From assembly GCA_910575775.1 (NCBI GenBank), contig CAJTEY010000014.1, positions 1-64,000 on the forward strand: a stretch of 64,000 bases of DNA. Direction: 5' to 3'. The translations under genes were made by a program, and so were the position numbers. This DNA is from Lachnospiraceae bacterium. Lineage in GTDB: Bacteria > Bacillota > Clostridia > Lachnospirales > Lachnospiraceae. The notes under the pieces are model-generated. The model did not search any database and was not told the origin of the DNA. It saw only the letters and a program-made list of their open reading frames with translations. This document shows positions 25,193 through 33,405 of this stretch, piece after piece. Positions within the stretch are counted from its first letter, which is position 1. Every line of letters starts with the position of its first letter.

Positions 25193-26262
25193 CGCCCGCC
25201 TTCTTTACCAACATATAATTTTTCGTCTGCTTCTTTTAAAAGCGTGGTGATATCACTGTGATAATCATATTCCACCAACCCGTAGGTAAGGGAGATGGTG
25301 AAGTTTTCCGTGCCGCCGTCGAAGGTGAGTTCCCGGATCTTCTGACGGAGCGTCTCCAGTGCGGTGCTCGCCTCGTCTCCGTTTAAACGGGGGAAAATCA
25401 GCAGAAACTCCTCACCGCCCCAACGGGAAATAAAGGTGTCGGGAGGCAGTCTTTTCCGAAAAGTCTCTGCAATGGTTTTGAGAACTACATCGCCTACATC
25501 ATGCCCGTAAGTATCGTTGACCCGCTTAAAATGATCGATATCGCACAGACAGATGCTGATCTGTGTTTCTGCGGCCTTGAGAAGATTTTCCAGATATTCC
25601 ATGGTGCGCCGGCGGTTATATAGTCCGGTCAGCGTGTCCGTGTTTGCCTGCTTCATCAGCTTTCGATTATATTCGATCAGCTTGCCTTCCATCTCCTGCG
25701 TGGTGGAACTGAAGAGATATGCCACTAAACCAAGCGCCAGAAAAATGAAGAATGTATTTACCATCTGCAGAGCATTTGCAAGATTATCCGCAAGAGGAAT
25801 AATCGGTTCATGGGATCTGCAGTAATAATATAAGAACAGACGCAGTACAAACAGAGCGGCGGCATATAGGATTTTAACGGCTTCGTGTTTGTACTTACAG
25901 AAGAAGACAAACACGAGAAGAACAACCAGAAAATGCTGAATGCCGATATTCCAGCCGAAGCAGTAGACATTCATGCAGGACCAGAACAAAATACATATAT
26001 TCAAAATACAGTATGACGCAAAAGTGCTCCACTGGTATGATAAAACAAAAATTGCCAGAAACAATACGGGAGAAGCCACCGAAAATACGAGTGCACCGAT
26101 ATGTCCCGTGATGGAGACAAGTACACAGCATAAAAGGGCGTGAATCAACATGGACAACGTTAATAGACGAACCACGACGATCAGCTTGGCAGATTCGTTC
26201 TGTTTTCCGGTATCCCGGCAGATATTTTCATAAATCGTAGCTAAAACGGAATTTTGTTTCAT
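25174..26262 (-). CDS. Membrane diguanylate cyclase (GGDEF)
   Basis: A 362-residue protein: about six membrane helices in the first 190 residues, a short coiled linker, and a GGDEF domain (about 205-362). The domain has the substrate motifs TDTLTGLYNRR, CDIDHFKRVND and the active-site loop RWGGEEF, so it should make cyclic di-GMP from GTP. The usual RxxD inhibitory site five residues before GGEEF is absent, so feedback by product is not expected at that site. The start is uncertain: a GTG at 26280 and ATGs at 26277 and 26262 are in frame; only the last has a weak AGAAG upstream. It may link c-di-GMP to surface or motility genes nearby. Confidence 0.9.
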   Translation of the reverse strand: MKQNSVLATIYENICRDTGKQNESAKLIVVVRLLTLSMLIHALLCCVLVSITGHIGALVFSVASPVLFLAIFVLSYQWSTFASYCILNICILFWSCMNVYCFGWNIGIQHFLVVLLVFVFFCKYKHEAVKILYAAALFVLRLFLYYYCRSHEPIIPLADNLANALQMVNTFFIFLALGLVAYLFSSTTQEMEGKLIEYNRKLMKQANTDTLTGLYNRRRTMEYLENLLKAAETQISICLCDIDHFKRVNDTYGHDVGDVVLKTIAETFRKRLPPDTFISRWGGEEFLLIFPRLNGDEASTALETLRQKIRELTFDGGTENFTISLTYGLVEYDYHSDITTLLKEADEKLYVGKEGGRDRIIF

Positions 26263-26286
26263 TTTGGCTTCTTTCATCACATGATA

Positions 26287-26316
26287 TTGAAAATCGACAA
26301 ACTCCCCTAATATAAT
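26287..26316 (+). promoter_or_regulatory. Promoter candidate for the sugar-sensing operon
   Basis: TTGAAA (26287-26292), 18 bp, TATAAT (26311-26316), followed by a 140-base leader to the kinase start at 26456. Confidence 0.5.
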
Positions 26317-26455
26317 CTTAGGAAAGCATACTTACAAACATAATACACCTTTGCGGGCAAGATTGCAAACAGACATTACTAAAAAAATGCCTAAAAAAAT
26401 GAATTTATCTTTTGGCGGAAAGTTGGTAAAATGGGTAAATAAAGGAGAGACACAT

Positions 26456-27928
26456 ATGCAGACTGCGAAAGTCAAGTATCCCATCAAATATAAACTGATA
26501 CTTCTGTCAGTTATGGTAGCCGTGCCCTTTCTGGTAATGGTGCTTTACCTGCTCTATGCCCTGCACAACTACAGCAGCGCCTATGACGCGATTGTGGGAA
26601 ACATGACGGTGGCCAATAACTACAATATGAATTTTAAAGAGGAGATGGACGAGAGTCTTTACAAACTGGTGGTAGGGTTCGTCACTTTCGACACGGTGGG
26701 AAGCGACGGGAGTCTGGTAGATCCGTACGAGCATCTGGACGAGCTGAGAGGCGAGTTTAACAACCTGATGAGTATCACCAGGGATGACGAGAGCCGCGCC
26801 AGACTACAGATTCTTCTGCGCAATATTGACACATTGGAGGATCGCGTGGATGACATTCGGACGAATCTGGAGACGGATGTGGGGTATGATATCAATATCG
26901 AGATGCTTGACAATAATATTTATGTCCTGACAGAGCTGATTCAGGATAATATTCAGTCTTATATCTATTATCAGACGAAAAGCATGGAGTATCTGACGAA
27001 CCAGCTGAACGTGAAGGTGCACAGCTTTACTATATTCTGCGGCATACTTCTCGCCCTGCTGGTTCTTATGGTGGCAGTTCTGATTGTGATGATTGTGACG
27101 GACATCATAAGGCCGATCAGAATTCTTTCCAGAGTGACGGAGCAGGTGGCGGAAGGAGATTTCTCGGCAAGAGCGCAGGTGGAGACGCAGGATGAGGTGG
27201 CTGTTCTGGCGGACAGTGTGAATCTGATGACAGAGAGTCTGGAAGGACTTGTGTCGAAGATCAAAGAGGATGAGCGAAAGATGCGCAAAGCCGACCTGCG
27301 GCTTTTGCAGGAGCAGATCAACCCGCATTTCCTTTACAATACGCTGGATACCATTGTCTGGCTGATCGAGGGCAACGATTCCGATAAGGCTGTGAATATG
27401 GTTATGTCGCTGTCAGAGTTTTTCAGACTGGTTTTAAGCAAGGGAAAAGAATATATCACCATTCAGGAGGAAGAACTTCACATTAAGAGTTATCTTGAGA
27501 TCCAGCAAGTGCGCTATCGGGATATTCTTGAGTATGAGATTCGGATTGATTCTGAATTGTACCAGTATCAGATATTGAAGCTGACGCTCCAGCCGCTGGT
27601 TGAAAATTCACTCTATCATGGCATCAAATACAAGCGGGCCAAAGGCCGCATCATTGTGACGGGACAGATGGACGGACAGCAGATCCGGTTCCGCGTGGAG
27701 GATGACGGAGTCGGTATGGAGGAGGCGGATCTGCGCAAACTGCAGAGAGAAATTGAAAAACCATGCAAGGACACGGAGAAGGGTTTCGGGCTTGCCAATG
27801 TCAATGAGAGAATCCGTATGAATTTCGGTGCGGAATACGGTATGAAGATTGATTCTGTCAAGGGGAAGGGTACGTGCGTGGAAATCGTTATCCCGGCGCT
27901 TCCCTGTGCGGCGGAGAAGGAGGGCTAG
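26456..27928 (+). CDS. YesM-type sensor histidine kinase
   Basis: A 490-residue kinase with a membrane helix (about 12-34), an extracellular helical sensor (to about 190), a second membrane helix (about 192-217), a HAMP domain (DIIRPIRILSRV...), a His_kinase domain with QINPHFLYNTLDTI (phospho-acceptor in PHFLYN) and a GHKL ATPase with LVENSLYHG and GFGLANVNERI. AAAGGAGA fixes the start at 26456. It is the first gene of a three-gene operon with a membrane-anchored sugar-binding protein and an AraC-type regulator; the binding protein probably feeds ligand to its extracellular domain. Family knowledge: YesM/YesN systems control carbohydrate uptake. Confidence 0.93.
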   Translation: MQTAKVKYPIKYKLILLSVMVAVPFLVMVLYLLYALHNYSSAYDAIVGNMTVANNYNMNFKEEMDESLYKLVVGFVTFDTVGSDGSLVDPYEHLDELRGEFNNLMSITRDDESRARLQILLRNIDTLEDRVDDIRTNLETDVGYDINIEMLDNNIYVLTELIQDNIQSYIYYQTKSMEYLTNQLNVKVHSFTIFCGILLALLVLMVAVLIVMIVTDIIRPIRILSRVTEQVAEGDFSARAQVETQDEVAVLADSVNLMTESLEGLVSKIKEDERKMRKADLRLLQEQINPHFLYNTLDTIVWLIEGNDSDKAVNMVMSLSEFFRLVLSKGKEYITIQEEELHIKSYLEIQQVRYRDILEYEIRIDSELYQYQILKLTLQPLVENSLYHGIKYKRAKGRIIVTGQMDGQQIRFRVEDDGVGMEEADLRKLQREIEKPCKDTEKGFGLANVNERIRMNFGAEYGMKIDSVKGKGTCVEIVIPALPCAAEKEG

Positions 27929-27929
27929 T

Positions 27930-28955
27930 GTGTTTCGGAAAAGATCTTACAGCTTGATCGTGGTCGGACTGCTCTTTGTGATGACCATGGCGCTTCTGCT
28001 TTACGGCAGCCGGCTTTTCACGGATATTGAGGAGGAGGCCCATATCACACAGGAGAACCGGATTGTGGTGGGGGTGTCACAGCTTGGCAGCGAATCCGGA
28101 TGGCGGACGGCCAATACAGAATCGGTACAGCAGGCGTTTACACAGAAAAACGGGTATTTTCTTATTTTCCATAATGCCCGGCAGAAACAGGAAAACCAGC
28201 TGAAGGCGATCCGCAGCTTTATTTCTCAGCGGGTGGACTATATTATTTTTTCACCCGTGGTAGAGACAGGCTGGGAAACGGTGCTGCAGGAGGCGAAGCA
28301 GGCAGGGATTCCTGTTATCCTCATGGACCGCAATGTGGATGTGGAGGATGAAAATCTTTATGTGACCTGTGTGGGCAGCGATTTTGAGAAGGAAGGCGAG
28401 AAGGCGGGGCGCTGGCTTGAGCGGGAGCTGGTGCAGCGAAACAGATCGAGCCAGTCCGTCAATATTGTGATACTGACGGGAACGGAAGGATCTTCTTCCC
28501 AGATCGGCCGGTCGGCCGGGTTTGCCTCTGTGGCTGCAAGGCACAATAACTGGAATATCCTTGAAGAGAAATGTGCAGAGTTTACGTCCACAAAAGGCAA
28601 GGAAGTGATGAAAACATTTCTGCGCAGATACCCGGATATCGACGTGGTGGTGTCCCAGAATGACGATATGACATTCGGCGCGATTGAGGCGATCAGGGAG
28701 TCCGGCCGCACGGTGGGCGTAAACGGAGACATTATTATCCTCTCCTTTGATGCGGTGAAGGGCGCGCTGGATATGGTGGCGGACGGTGTAATCAACGTGG
28801 ACATCGAGTGTAATCCGAACCAGGGAGAGTATCTTCTCCGGGTGATAGATATGCTGGAGGCGGGCGTGGCAGTTGAGAAAAAGTATTATGTGGAAGAGGA
28901 TGTTTACACAATAGAAAATGTGACACAGGAGCTTTTGCAGGAAAGAACGTATTGA
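27930..28955 (+). CDS. Membrane-anchored periplasmic-binding protein, sensor partner of the kinase
   Basis: A 341-residue type I periplasmic-binding-protein fold with an uncleaved N-terminal membrane helix (about 7-25, no lipobox). It starts at a GTG with GAAGGAGG upstream, two bases after the kinase stop. The ligand domain (RIVVGVSQLGSESGWRTAN onward) is a clear paralogue of the transport binding protein encoded at 32186: both share SGWRTAN/SGYRTAN, the 'VDYIIFSPVVETGWE'/'VDYLLLSAADTSGWD' hinge and the QNDDM/ENDDM segment. The simplest reading is that it binds the same sugar (YtfQ-type, furanose form) and presents it to the kinase. Confidence 0.88.
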   Translation: MFRKRSYSLIVVGLLFVMTMALLLYGSRLFTDIEEEAHITQENRIVVGVSQLGSESGWRTANTESVQQAFTQKNGYFLIFHNARQKQENQLKAIRSFISQRVDYIIFSPVVETGWETVLQEAKQAGIPVILMDRNVDVEDENLYVTCVGSDFEKEGEKAGRWLERELVQRNRSSQSVNIVILTGTEGSSSQIGRSAGFASVAARHNNWNILEEKCAEFTSTKGKEVMKTFLRRYPDIDVVVSQNDDMTFGAIEAIRESGRTVGVNGDIIILSFDAVKGALDMVADGVINVDIECNPNQGEYLLRVIDMLEAGVAVEKKYYVEEDVYTIENVTQELLQERTY

Positions 28956-29030
28956 TGTTTGTGGAACGAGGGTACGACAGGGGATGGGGAGCTGCGCCGG
29001 AAGGAACCGGCTCTGATATGGAGGATTGCG

Positions 29031-30659
29031 ATGCTGAAAGTTTTTTTGGTGGAAGATGAGAGTATTGTCCGGGAGGGGCTTAGGGATAACATTCCCTGGC
29101 AGCAGTATGGCTATGAGTTTGTGGGGGAAGCCAGTGACGGGGAGATGGCGCTGCCGCTCATCCAGAAGACGAGGCCGGATGTTCTGCTGACGGACATAAA
29201 AATGCCCTTTATGGACGGTTTATCCTTGAGCCGTCTCGTGCATCAGGAATTTCCTGATATGAAGATTATCATTATCAGCGGGTACGATGATTTTGAGTAC
29301 GCCCGCGGCGCCATTCTGGTCGGTGCGGAGCAGTATCTTCTGAAACCGATCACCAGGGCGGCTTTGCAGAAAGTGCTGGCGGAACTTAAGACAAAGATAG
29401 AGACGGAGCGGGAACAGAAGACATATCAGGAAAAGTTTCAGAGCGAGGTCAGGGAGTACGAGCAGTTTTCCCGGACGGATTTCTTTGTCAAGGTGTTTGA
29501 GGGGCGTATGCCTGTACAGGATATCTATGAGGAGGCGGCCAAGCTGTCTCTGAAAATAAATGCGCCCTGCTACAATATTTTGTTGTTCAATCTGCAGGAA
29601 AAACGCATCGGGGAACACAGGGGTATGGAGTCTGAGGGTTTTGCCAGAAAGCGGGAGGAGCTTCTGCATTACTTTATACGTTACCCGGAGAACCTTGTTT
29701 TCCGCTGGAATGTAAACACTTACGGGGTATTGATTAAGGGAAGTCCCGTGCAGATGCAGGAGCTTGGCGCAAGATGTCTGGAGAATGTGGAACGCATCTG
29801 CCATCCGGCGCAAGATTTTCTGGAATGGTATGTAGCTCTGGGTGAGCCGGTAGAGCGCTTAAGTCTTTTGGCAGAGTGCTACAGCAAGGTGAATCACCTC
29901 TTTGCTTACCGTTTCCTTCGGCCGCAGGTGCATGTCTTTACAGGGGAGACAATGGGGCGGAATATGCCGGAGAAAGAGGAAGGCGGCAGCATCCGGGATA
30001 TCGATCCGGCCAAGATGGAGGCAGGACTGATCCGCGACTTCCTGCTGCAGGGTGCTCGAGATGAGGTGACGGATTTTGTGGAGAATTATCTGCTGGCGGT
30101 TAAGGAAGCGCTGCAGACGGCGATGTTCCGCAACTATCTGACGCTGCATGTCTATTTCACGACGGTTTCCTATGTGGAGTCTCTTGGCTGTGACAGGGAA
30201 GAGTTTCTGCGGCTTTTAAACGAGGCGGGACTGACGCCGGAGGGACAGTATGATGTGGACGGGCTGCCGGATTATCTATGCGGTCTGACCGAGAGAGCCA
30301 TGGAGCTTCGGGACCGGGAGTCGGATAACCAGAGCAAACGCATTTTGAAGAAAGCGCTCACCTATATAGAAGAAAATTATTCGCAGGAATCCCTTTCCCT
30401 GAATTCCGTGGCGGGAGAAGTCAATGTCAGCGCCAACTACTTCAGTGCGATCTTTTCCCAGGCCATGCAGGTGACTTTTGTGGAATATGTGACGGGAAAA
30501 CGGATGGACAAGGCGAAAAAACTTCTGCGCCAGACACAGATGCATACCGGTGAAATAGCTTTGGAGGTGGGTTATAAAGACCCTCACTATTTCAGTTTCG
30601 TATTCAAAAAAACACAGGGCTGTACGCCAAGGGAGTATAGAGCCGGCGGTAAGTCTTAA
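29031..30659 (+). CDS. YesN-type response regulator with AraC DNA-binding domain
   Basis: A 542-residue regulator: receiver domain (1-120; acidic pocket E8/D9, phospho-acceptor D55 in LLTDIKMPFMDG, conserved LLKP), a long middle region of unknown fold (about 130-430) and a C-terminal AraC double helix-turn-helix (about 440-542; LNSVAGEVNVSANYFSAIF and TGEIALEVGYKDPHYFS). Start at 29031 with ATGGAGGATT upstream. It should bind promoters of the downstream sugar transporter when phosphorylated by the adjacent kinase. The stop is 33 bases before the convergent GntR-LacI gene. Confidence 0.93.
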   Translation: MLKVFLVEDESIVREGLRDNIPWQQYGYEFVGEASDGEMALPLIQKTRPDVLLTDIKMPFMDGLSLSRLVHQEFPDMKIIIISGYDDFEYARGAILVGAEQYLLKPITRAALQKVLAELKTKIETEREQKTYQEKFQSEVREYEQFSRTDFFVKVFEGRMPVQDIYEEAAKLSLKINAPCYNILLFNLQEKRIGEHRGMESEGFARKREELLHYFIRYPENLVFRWNVNTYGVLIKGSPVQMQELGARCLENVERICHPAQDFLEWYVALGEPVERLSLLAECYSKVNHLFAYRFLRPQVHVFTGETMGRNMPEKEEGGSIRDIDPAKMEAGLIRDFLLQGARDEVTDFVENYLLAVKEALQTAMFRNYLTLHVYFTTVSYVESLGCDREEFLRLLNEAGLTPEGQYDVDGLPDYLCGLTERAMELRDRESDNQSKRILKKALTYIEENYSQESLSLNSVAGEVNVSANYFSAIFSQAMQVTFVEYVTGKRMDKAKKLLRQTQMHTGEIALEVGYKDPHYFSFVFKKTQGCTPREYRAGGKS

Positions 30660-30692
30660 GACACGCGGCGGCAGGCTCCAGGCGCAAAAAGT

Positions 30693-31775
30693 TTAAGCCG
30701 GGGCGGGGCCGTCGCTTTCTTTCCGTACCAGTTCCCAGGGAATTTCCTGGGAAACGACAGAGACGCCTTGCAGCATCTGTATCATGGTTTCGGCTACGCA
30801 GCTTCCCATTTCGTGCGGCCGGTGCGTCAGTGTGGTGATGCGGACTTTGCTCAGTTCACTCAAGTAACTGTTGTCAAAACAGACTACGGAAACATCCTTG
30901 GGAACCCGGATGCCGGCATAGGACAGTTCCTTGATCAGCCAGTAGGCGATTTCGTCGTTGTAGCAGATGACGGCAGTGCAGCCGCAAAGGTGCTCTTTGA
31001 TAAAGGCGGCCAGAAACCGGCTGTCTTGATGTTTCTCCAGTTTTTCAATATCGGAGCTGCAGAACCAGCCGATGTTTTTGTCGGCAAGCTCCACATTCAT
31101 GTTCCGCAGGCAGCAGCAGGCACCAAAATAACGTTCCGGCCCCTGCTTGTCGTCTGACTTAAAGATGCCGGCTATGCGGGTATGCCCCAGCCCGGCCAGA
31201 TGATTGGCAAGAAGGTAACCGCCGTAATAATTGTCATCCTTGATGCATGCTTCGTCCGGGAGAGCATCGTATTTGTTATGTAGAAAGAGAAGCTGTGTGC
31301 CCGCAGCCTTCAGCTTGCCGAAAAGATCGGTGTTGGGCGTAGGAAGCGCGCTTTTTGACCCCTCCACTATGATGCCGCGGGGAGGGGCTTCGAGCAGGGA
31401 GGACAGGAGATGCCTTTCCCGGGAGGTGTCATTGTCTGTAGGATGAACCTGCAGATGATAGCCCTTTGAGACAAAGGCAGTGCGTATGTCAGTGAGCAGA
31501 TGAGGGTAGATGTATTCCTGGCTGCTTGCGATCAGTATGGGGATGACATTGCGGGAGGCGTCGGCGGACAGGCCTGTTGCATAGGAACCACTGCCCTGGC
31601 GAGTTTCGACCAGCCCCTGGTTTTTGAGGAGCGAAAGAGCGGCACGGACTGTCTGGCGGCTGACCTGATACTGCCCAGCGATGGCAGCTTCGGTGGGCAG
31701 CGCGGTGATCCCCTGCTTCAAATTCCGGGAAATCAGTTCGGCAAGCTGTTTCGAAAGCGTTTCGTACTTGTTCAT
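30693..31775 (-). CDS. GntR-LacI hybrid sugar repressor (AraR architecture)
   Basis: A 360-residue repressor with an N-terminal GntR winged helix (about 1-70; LPTEAAIAGQYQVSRQTVRA) and a LacI/GalR-type sugar-binding domain (about 75-360; GIIVEGSKSA, NHLAGLGHTRIAGIF, YNDEIAYWL). This is the same build and length as the AraR encoded at 55118. The ATG at 31775 has AAAAAGGAG upstream; an earlier in-frame start is at 31814. It lies divergent to the YtfQ-type transporter operon, which it probably represses in the absence of the sugar. The two regulators are paralogues, and the ligand need not be arabinose. Confidence 0.88.
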   Translation of the reverse strand: MNKYETLSKQLAELISRNLKQGITALPTEAAIAGQYQVSRQTVRAALSLLKNQGLVETRQGSGSYATGLSADASRNVIPILIASSQEYIYPHLLTDIRTAFVSKGYHLQVHPTDNDTSRERHLLSSLLEAPPRGIIVEGSKSALPTPNTDLFGKLKAAGTQLLFLHNKYDALPDEACIKDDNYYGGYLLANHLAGLGHTRIAGIFKSDDKQGPERYFGACCCLRNMNVELADKNIGWFCSSDIEKLEKHQDSRFLAAFIKEHLCGCTAVICYNDEIAYWLIKELSYAGIRVPKDVSVVCFDNSYLSELSKVRITTLTHRPHEMGSCVAETMIQMLQGVSVVSQEIPWELVRKESDGPAPA

Positions 31776-32185
31776 AATAAAAAAATCTCCTTTTTGTTCA
31801 TGGTTTATTAACAAATTATATCAAATTTATTCATGAAATCTGTGCCGATCGGAAAAAAACACCTCCCAATTACCGCCTCTGATAAGATTGACTATAAACA
31901 GGAGACAGCTAAATATGGAAAATTCTTCGTTAAAATCCATAAAAAAACAACCAAATCGTAAAAAAATACCCTGAATTTTAAAATTTGTACCATTGATTTT
32001 TATTATATCATAAATTTGTATTGTTGAACCCATCCAAAATGCACAAAAGGATGATTTTGGGTGTTGAACTGTATCGTGCATTTTGCTAAAGTGATCACAG
32101 GGACGGGGAAACATGAAATCCCGCCACCTAAAAACAGATTCCCTCATCACAGGGATGGGGGCCAATGAAAGGGAGGAAACAAAGA
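31776..32185 (+). other. Divergent regulatory region between repressor and ytfQ-type gene
   Basis: The 410-base AT-rich region has no gene. It contains half-site-like ATTTGTAC (31983-31990) and ATTTGTAT (32013-32020) sequences reminiscent of AraR boxes, and a 15-base direct repeat, ATCACAGGGACGGGG (32094-32108) and ATCACAGGGATGGGG (32146-32160), just ahead of the ribosome site. I see no perfect palindrome or certain promoter. Confidence 0.45.
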
Positions 32186-33274
32186 ATGAAGAGAAAAATG
32201 GCAGTTTTACTGACAGGCGCTATGGTTATGGCTACTCTGGCAGGCTGTGGCGGCGGTGAGGCAGCTCCCGCAGCAGAGACAGCAGCACCTGCAGCAGAAG
32301 AAGAGGCATCTGCAGAAGAGGAAGCTCCTGCAGCAGAAGAGGAAGCTCCTGCAGCAGAGGAAGAGGCACCCGCAGAGGAGGCTGAGGCACCTGCAGCAAG
32401 CGGTGAGCTGATCACTCTTGGTATCATCAACAACGATCCTAACGAGTCCGGTTATCGTACCGCTAACGATGCGGATCTGAAGGCTACCTTCACAGAGGAA
32501 AATGGTTATTCCGCATCCTTCGCATACAGCATGAAGAACGATGAGCAGATCGCAGCAGCTCAGAAGTTCATCCAGGACGGCGTTGACTATCTGCTTCTCT
32601 CCGCAGCTGATACATCAGGCTGGGATTCCGTACTGACAGATGCTCAGGACGCAGGCGTTCAGGTTATTCTGTTTGACCGTACCATCGATGCAGACGAGAG
32701 CCTTTACCTTGCATCTATCGTATCCGATATGGATAAAGAGGGTGAGACCGCTGTTAACTGGTTAGAGAGCCAGGGACTTGAGACCTACAATATCATCCAC
32801 CTTCAGGGCGTGATGGGTTCCGCAGCACAGGAAGGCCGCAGCGGCGCTCTTCAGGCTAAGGCAGACGCGGAAGCTAACTGGAATATCGTTGAGCAGCAGA
32901 CCGCTGAGTGGAACGCAGAGAATGCACAGCAGATCGTTCAGTCTGTAATCAGCTCCGGCAAAGAGTTCAACGTAATCTACGCTGAGAACGACGATATGGC
33001 TAAGGGTGCAGTTGCAGCTCTGGATGCAGCTAACATCTCTCACGGCGTTGGCAAGGACGTTATCGTAATGGGCTTTGACTGCAACAAGTGGGCACTTGAA
33101 GAGCTGCTTGCAGGCAACTGGAACTACGATGGTCAGTGTAATCCTTTCCAGGCTTCTTACATCGACGATGTAATCAAGAATGGCGCACCTGCTGAGAAGA
33201 CAATCATCATGGATGAGAAGGGCTTCGATGCAACCACCATCACACAGGAAGACGTAGATAATTATGGTATCTAA
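32186..33274 (+). CDS. ytfQ: Sugar ABC transporter substrate-binding lipoprotein (YtfQ-type)
   Basis: A 362-residue lipoprotein with signal MKRKMAVLLTGAMVMATLAGC (lipobox LAGC). An Ala/Glu/Pro linker of near-repeats (EEEAPAAEEEAPAAEE) runs to about residue 75, then the type I binding-protein fold (ITLGIINNDPNESGYRTAN...). YtfQ of Escherichia coli binds galactofuranose; this orthologous group in Clostridia probably takes furanose forms of pentoses or hexoses. GGGAGGAAAC gives a strong ribosome site and fixes the start at 32186. Codon use is strongly biased, as for highly expressed genes. A hairpin follows before the ATPase gene. Confidence 0.88.
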   Translation: MKRKMAVLLTGAMVMATLAGCGGGEAAPAAETAAPAAEEEASAEEEAPAAEEEAPAAEEEAPAEEAEAPAASGELITLGIINNDPNESGYRTANDADLKATFTEENGYSASFAYSMKNDEQIAAAQKFIQDGVDYLLLSAADTSGWDSVLTDAQDAGVQVILFDRTIDADESLYLASIVSDMDKEGETAVNWLESQGLETYNIIHLQGVMGSAAQEGRSGALQAKADAEANWNIVEQQTAEWNAENAQQIVQSVISSGKEFNVIYAENDDMAKGAVAALDAANISHGVGKDVIVMGFDCNKWALEELLAGNWNYDGQCNPFQASYIDDVIKNGAPAEKTIIMDEKGFDATTITQEDVDNYGI

Positions 33275-33326
33275 TCCAATCCGGGATATTTGCTAGACGA
33301 TAAAAATATGCTATAATGTATAAGAC

Positions 33327-33366
33327 GAGCGCGGCGCAGCGGAAAAGCCTGCCCGCGCTCATTTTA
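33327..33366 (+). terminator. Hairpin between the binding-protein and ATPase genes
   Basis: GAGCGCGG (33327-33334) pairs with CCGCGCTC (33353-33360), followed by ATTTTAT. In this position it likely lowers transcription of the downstream ATPase and permeases relative to the binding protein. Confidence 0.65.
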
Positions 33367-33405
33367 TGAAATAAAACTATATAATTTTGGGAGGTGGACC
33401 TGAGA

